NCBI GenBank assembly: GCA_965153355.1
Contig: OZ231127.1
Span: 53,816,001-53,880,000, forward strand
Direction: 5' to 3'
Source: Flaccisagitta enflata
Taxonomy: Eukaryota; Chaetognatha; Sagittoidea; Aphragmophora
DNA length: 64,000 nt
Shown: positions 58,672 through 64,000 of the stretch, piece after piece
How positions within the stretch are numbered: the first letter of the stretch is position 1
Layout of the letters: each line of letters starts with the position of its first letter
The notes under the pieces: model-generated
Databases searched by the model: none
What the model was told of the DNA's origin: nothing
What the model saw: the letters and a program-made list of their open reading frames with translations, nothing else
Translations under genes and position numbers: made by a program

Positions 58672-58860
58672 AGTCGCATCTCCACCGGCGCAGTCGTTTA
58701 TGATATCATCTTCTTCCTCGTCTTCGGTGTCATCGTCGTCGTCATCGTTGTCACTGTCATCATCGAGTCGAGTCATCGACATCGTCATCGTCGTCGTCAA
58801 ATTTCTACAGCCATCATCTCTACAAACGTCATCGTCGTCGTCGTCGTTGTCAATGTTTTT
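58672..58860 (-). repeat. GTC/ATC-rich trinucleotide region
   Basis: Mirror of 26043-26239; the acidic minus-strand frame is kept. Confidence 0.6.
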
Positions 58861-59266
58861 ATGTCACAGTATAATTTGTCGACCACACCGTTATAGACGT
58901 ACATGAAGCATGAATCACCCACCCACCCTTTCAAAACGAAATTGATGGATTGGTACTGCCAAAGCATTATCTAATAAGAGATTTGAATGCAATTGAATGG
59001 ACCACGGAATGCAGCTTTTCTATCTGCTCAGCTATATCATACTCAATATTTATGAGAAACTACAGTGCTGGCCATTGAGCTTTCAGAAATGAGCGTGCGA
59101 ACCGAAGTCACTTAGTCTGGTTGTCGCTTTCTTGTTTTCCGACGAAGCAATCAACTACTGTTGAATCCGGCTCTAACGAATTGAAAAGAATGTATCAGTT
59201 TTTGTTGGACGTGTCATTGGATGGAAATTCAACGAAACCAATATAGGAAATCATGCCCTAAAAAGA

Positions 59267-59302
59267 GCAACAGTCGCGGACGGTGGGGCAGGGGCAGTAC
59301 TC
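59267..59302 (-). mobile_element. F1 tail fragment (right-arm copy)
   Basis: CAGTCGCGGACGGTGGGGCA, GGGGCAGTAC; mirror of 25577-25612. Confidence 0.5.
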
Positions 59303-59359
59303 ACACTCACACATACACCAATCAAAATGATTTTACAGCTTTAATCGCCATGAGGCCAT

Positions 59360-59652
59360 AAACAAGCCCGACCGGGCCATGCTGCGTCCGGGCTGTGTCT
59401 CTGCGTGTATTGAATTTGACGCTGAACATGTGACATATATGGATAGAAAAATGGACGAACAGACAGATGAAACGACTGAGTAGCGAAAGAGGCTCTCAAA
59501 ACACGTTTATCGATCTTTTATTTCTGTGCAGGATCTCACCGTGACCAAACACAGCCGAGAAATGCGGTATTTGGACAGGCGTAACGGACAGACCGACGTC
59601 CCGACAGGCAGACCTTCTTATACAGATACGTTCCTGGCGGAGGCATCTAAAA
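59360..59652 (-). mobile_element. F2 element (right-arm copy)
   Basis: Mirror of 25229-25520, essentially identical. Confidence 0.88.
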
Positions 59653-59904
59653 AGGCGAAAACAACGGCATTTCAAAGATATTATGGAGGGACAGACGGTC
59701 CTACGTAGCAATTCTTGTTTTACCGAGCGACTTATCATAATTCTCGCTTCGCAGACTGTGACAGTGAGAAAAGGAAGGGGCAAGTGGAGATTAACAAGTG
59801 GGGAAGGGGCGGAGAACTGGTGCACTGTCTATCACTGTCCAATCGGTCCTCTGTTCATACAATTGCACAATGTCGCAAGCGCAGAAAATTTGAGAGTGGA
59901 AAAA

Positions 59905-60103
59905 AACAAGGCCGGATACACAGCTGCCATAGTCGCGTGCAGGTGGGCAGGACCTTACTTGGTCACAAGAACATTTGGGCAGGAGCATTGAGGTCAAAGA
60001 AATGAAATCTAAAAAAAGTAAAGTGTGACCGACCAACCGACCAACCGACCAACCGACAGACGGACACAGCGGGTTGTACGGTAGAGTCGCGTGGACGCGA
60101 CTG
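59905..60103 (-). mobile_element. F1 element (right-arm copy)
   Basis: Mirror of 24773-24976; the tail hairpin reads GCCGGATACACAGCTGCC, so one stem pair is lost here. Confidence 0.88.
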
Positions 60104-60565
60104 AAAATTGGCAAAAGGAAAAAAAAAGGACTTGCTCCGGAAATCTGAGCATATTGCGTCTCGTCATCTGGTGTGATAATTTTTCTGTTAGCCGAGTAAT
60201 AAATCCTAAAAAGATATCAAAAAGATGTTTAAAAGATATTACAAAATGACTAGTGCAAACTTTTTAATGTATTAGAATAAAGTAGGATGCGATGAGGGAA
60301 ACAGATCTTAAGAAGATCTTAAGCAAGTAAGCTTTGACCCTCTCGAATGTTTCGCGTAATAATCTGTGCGAGATCAAAAGGTCAAGAGACGAGCTCGCCA
60401 AAGTCAATAACTGTCTTTCCATAACTGTCAACTGTATCAATTTTAGTCTCAAAAAGAATTTCTGGCGTTTCTCACCGTTAGTCGCGAAGGAGGGGTTGAC
60501 ATGACACTCCAAGCTCAACGTAAAACAAACGAAACATTCGAGTTTCACACCACTGACGTCACCAG

Positions 60566-60595
60566 GAGAGAGAGAGAGAGAAGAGAGAGAGAGAT
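60566..60595 (+). repeat. (GA)n, strongly shortened
   Basis: About 30 bp where the left arm has ~190 bp of CTTT and CT. Confidence 0.93.
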
Positions 60596-61173
60596 TACAT
60601 GTGCTTTTTGAGAAAAAAAAATTGTATTAGTCGCTACTTCGAAACGAGTGATCAAAATGGCTAAAAATATTTTCATTTGATATGATTTCAATTGTTATTT
60701 TCATATACTAGCGATATCAGTTCAATATGACCCGTCCACGTGGACGGCTACCAAGAAGATGGCGAGTGAAAATGCAATTTATTCACTTTTAGAATGAGAT
60801 AGCACCCCTACATGTACATGCACCTAGTTTTTTAGACCAAGCAAGGATAAAAATGCAATGCATGTCCTTACTCTGCTATACTACTTTGAGGTGAACTGAA
60901 ATGCGCCAGTTATGCTCTTCTCACCGAGCATTATGTCCAATTTTTTCTGCACTCCCTGTTAAGCAAAGAAGGAAAAGTAGAAGATGAACAAGCGAAGTAA
61001 AGAAAGCCCTTTATATACAAAGTTGACAAATCTGAACAACAAAAAAGGCGAGGTGCGACATCACAAACCTATATTAAAAGGATTTTTTTCTTCTCAAATA
61101 CTTTGTTTGAGTTTGAAGACATTGATGGGAAATGGGACGAAAAGTCGTGATCTCAGAGCAGCTTCTTGGATGA

Positions 61174-61374
61174 AACAAGGCCGGATACACGGCTACCCCA
61201 GTCGCGTGCGGGTGGGCAGGGGCCATAATTGAGGTCACTCCATCATTTGGGCAGGAGCAGTGAGGCCAAAAAACGCAAAAACCCAGAAAAAGTAAAGTGT
61301 GACGGACGGACGGACGGACCGACGGACGGACGGACCGACAAAGCGGGGTGTAGAGTCGCGTAGCACGCGACTAA
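61174..61374 (-). mobile_element. F1 element (right-arm copy)
   Basis: Mirror of 23336-23527 but with the complete head AGTCGCGTGCTACGCGACTC and CTACACCCCGC. Confidence 0.92.
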
Positions 61375-61383
61375 AAAGAGGAT

Positions 61384-61470
61384 GAGAGAGAGAGAGAGAG
61401 ACAGAGAGACATAGAGACAGAGAGACAGAGAGACAGAGAGAGACGGACGTACAGAGGCAGAGAGAAAGAC
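61384..61470 (+). repeat. (GA)n with GACAGA words
   Basis: Short GA run followed by GAGACAGAGA words; mirror of the CT repeat at 23258-23330, rearranged. Confidence 0.85.
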
Positions 61471-61600
61471 GGACAGGTGAAAGGACTGCTGGACAAGGGA
61501 CAAAAAAGAACCTTTCGGGAAAAAATGAGAAGTGTGAGATTTTCTTTCCTGACGTTAGAAATAGAACAAGAAAAATAAAGAAAAATTTAAGAAGAAGAAT

Positions 61601-61703
61601 AACAAGGCCAAGTAGGCCAATAGGTGCGCCGGGTGGAACGTCAAAGGTTTACGTGACAGACCGACCATCCGAAAGACATGACCGGTTATAGAGGTCCTAA
61701 AAT
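61601..61703 (-). mobile_element. F3 element, short copy (right arm)
   Basis: Mirror of 22950-23051. Confidence 0.75.
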
Positions 61704-61794
61704 GAGAAAAAAAAACGAGATAAAGATACAAAGTAAAAGAGGCCAAGGGAGCAAAGCAAAATTTTTGTTTGTATATAAGGGCTAATTGTTTGTG

Positions 61795-61903
<109 letters not shown>

Positions 61904-62169
61904 GTGCCGCCTTGAACTGACATGCGTGAAAACATACGTAACGGAAGATTAATGCAAACATTTTTGTTTGTGACAGGAATGAATTAGCTGTTCAAGAAAG
62001 AAAATACGGTAACGTCTTTTCACAACATAAGAAACGTATGAGTTATCGAACCGTTTTGAGGTTTACTCACAGTTGTTTCCGTGGCAAAAAGTGTAAAAAT
62101 AAACATTTTTAATCTATCGAGAGAGGTGTTTTGAAGATAGGTGAAAGGAGAAGGCCGATCTGACAAGGA

Positions 62170-62226
62170 AACACAAGGCCGGATACACGACATTCCAGTC
62201 GCGGACGATTAGCAGGAGCAGTAATG
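62170..62226 (-). mobile_element. F1 tail fragment (right-arm copy)
   Basis: Mirror of 22496-22556. Confidence 0.65.
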
Positions 62227-62481
62227 CAAAAATCGCTCGCAAGTTTGGGTTAAATTTCCCTTTTTGTGTAGAAGCATAGGTCATGGGCTTCTTTTCCATT
62301 ATTATATATCATTTTGCCGTCGTTCGATTTTCTTTTGGCCCAGATTTTAGCGTCCTGCTGTGATGCTGAAAAACACCTGTGACCAATTTGCTTTTCGATT
62401 TTAGTGTATGTGCTAACAAGAGGCCAACACTCAGAGTAAACTAAGGAAAGAGTACATTATGAGACGCAGCTTTAATTGATT

Positions 62482-62592
<111 letters not shown>

Positions 62593-62861
62593 GACAGAGA
62601 TTTAAACACTGATGCACAGAAAAAAAGAAAAAAAAAGAAAACAACGCCGGATCGACAAACAGAAGGACGAACTGACGAACTTAAGTCACATAACACACTA
62701 CGTAGTCAATGGCTCATTAATTAACACTGCGAAAAAAAAAAAACGATCTGTATAGAATCAAACCAATCAATCGTTATGCAGTATTTAAGAATGGGCCATT
62801 GACAGCAGAAATGGCATTCAAAGATAAAAGCTTGGCTCCAAGGAGCTGCCTTAGCATCTTC

Positions 62862-63363
62862 AGTAAAAAGAAAAGGCCTTATCAGGCAGGCAATGATGTG
62901 TCCGGGCGTGTGTCCGCGAGTAAATTGAATTTGGCGCTTAACATGTTACATAGTGATGGGTATTGTTCCACCTCTCATATATGGAGAGACAAATGGGCGA
63001 ACAGGCAGATGAAACGACAGAGTAGCAAAGGAGGCACCAAAACACGTTTTTCGACCGTGTGATTCAGCATTGGATCTCATCGTGGCCCAAAACAGCCCTG
63101 AAACGCGGCTTTTGCACAGGCGTAATGGACAGCGACGGACGGTTCGACAGACTGACCGAGGAGTCTCATACAAAGATATCCAGTGGCATGGCTCAATGTG
63201 GTGGATCGCCTGACCTCCTGGAAATCAGATGCTGCATTCATGCTCATCTCGCTTGGATAAACTCCGCCGACAACAACAACTAACGCGGACCAACGGACGG
63301 ACCAAACGACGAACCGACGGACAGACCCTCTCATGAAGATACGTTTCTGACGGACGCATCTGA
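62862..63363 (-). mobile_element. F2 element, long copy (right arm)
   Basis: Mirror of 21189-21690, essentially identical, including the extra internal block. Confidence 0.75.
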
Positions 63364-63771
63364 AAAAGACTTAGCTAGAGAGTTGGTGCGCGTTGATACG
63401 AAAGATTGACACTGAAACAGGAAGTAATTCTCTCTTCTTTGTTTGCCGTTGTGGAAATCTCCGAGTCTTTCTGCGGCGCCACTTTATGCATACAAACGAG
63501 GCCAGACGCGACGAAGTCACGAAAGAGGGAGCCACGTCAAATGCTGGAAATGATTCCATGTGACAGAAGAAAAAGAGCAAAAGAACAAGGGATTCAAAAC
63601 ATGGGAAATAGACTGAGCCGTTTGTAAAAACATGGAGCAAAGTAGAGCAGTAGAAGGGAGGGGAGGTAAACTAATTCTCGCAGAAAATGAGGCGCAATTT
63701 TGGTGGCGTATTACGTGTCTCTATAAACCACTTTTCAATGCATCATTTTTGTCGATACCGTGCATATTTCG

Positions 63772-63840
63772 CATCCCACCTGCCTACCTGCTCGCGACTG
63801 ATGCATGATGTGGCCGTGTATCCGGCCACGTTTTCTCTGC
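63772..63840 (-). mobile_element. F1 tail fragment (right-arm copy)
   Basis: Mirror of 20712-20780 on the opposite strand; GTGGCCGTGTATCCGGCCAC is unchanged. Confidence 0.6.
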
Positions 63841-64000
63841 GTCTCTCAATTAGGAAGTATTCTTTTTCCCGCGGGTATGAATTTAAAAAACTGTTGTGAC
63901 AGCGGACCTGATCTACAAAAGTAGAGCCTGGTGTCATCGTTGCAGAAATCCTATGCGCAACATGGAGCGTCGTCGGTAAAACAAGGCCAGGTAGGCCAAT

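Overview
This window is eukaryotic nuclear DNA: it has almost no long reading frames, hundreds of bases of dinucleotide to pentanucleotide repeats, a long satellite array, TATA boxes and many short non-autonomous mobile elements. The one recognisable protein domain is a nine-cysteine CXC (TSO1/tesmin-like) motif. An invertebrate animal is my best guess, but nothing here fixes the organism. No rRNA, tRNA, CRISPR or prokaryotic gene was seen.

Layout. (1) Bases 1-13022 are a head-to-tail satellite with a ~983-bp monomer (14 units, one internally deleted, the last cut off). (2) Bases 13023-20551 hold a small inverted-repeat element at the satellite edge, very long simple repeats (TTG, TTC, TTTCA, CT, CA) and several short dispersed elements. 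(3) From 20552 to the window end lies a giant inverted repeat: left arm about 20552-42685, a 127-bp spacer at 42686-42812, right arm about 42813-64000. Every non-satellite feature of the left arm recurs in reverse order and opposite strand in the right arm. The outer end is not seen because the window stops inside the right arm.

The only credible genes sit near the centre and occur once per arm. A CXC-domain gene is transcribed away from the centre. A gene for an uncharacterised charged protein is transcribed towards it. They are divergent and share a ~640-bp upstream region with two oppositely oriented TATA boxes around GTCACGTGAC. The fold-back breakpoint cuts the second gene, so both copies lose their natural 3' end; the left copy is also frameshifted by a 20-bp tandem duplication.

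The rest of the arms is dominated by one superfamily of short elements, here called F1, F2, F3 and (more loosely) F4. F1-F3 begin after a T-run with a hairpin, then have a CTCTAYAA-like box, a (GTCN)n microsatellite, an optional ~20-bp minisatellite, a 3' copy of the head in inverse complement, a second hairpin and a CTTGTTT end. Hairpin sequences differ between families while pairing is kept. This architecture fits non-autonomous Helentron-type rolling-circle elements (DINE-1, mini-me and pearl class). That assignment is inference; no Rep/helicase gene is present.

The arms are nearly identical over long stretches, but differ in microsatellite length, in at least six 10-24-bp tandem duplications, and in patches of strong divergence. 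A real palindrome with old arms, a false join of two haplotypes, and a read or polishing artefact must be told apart before biology is built on it.
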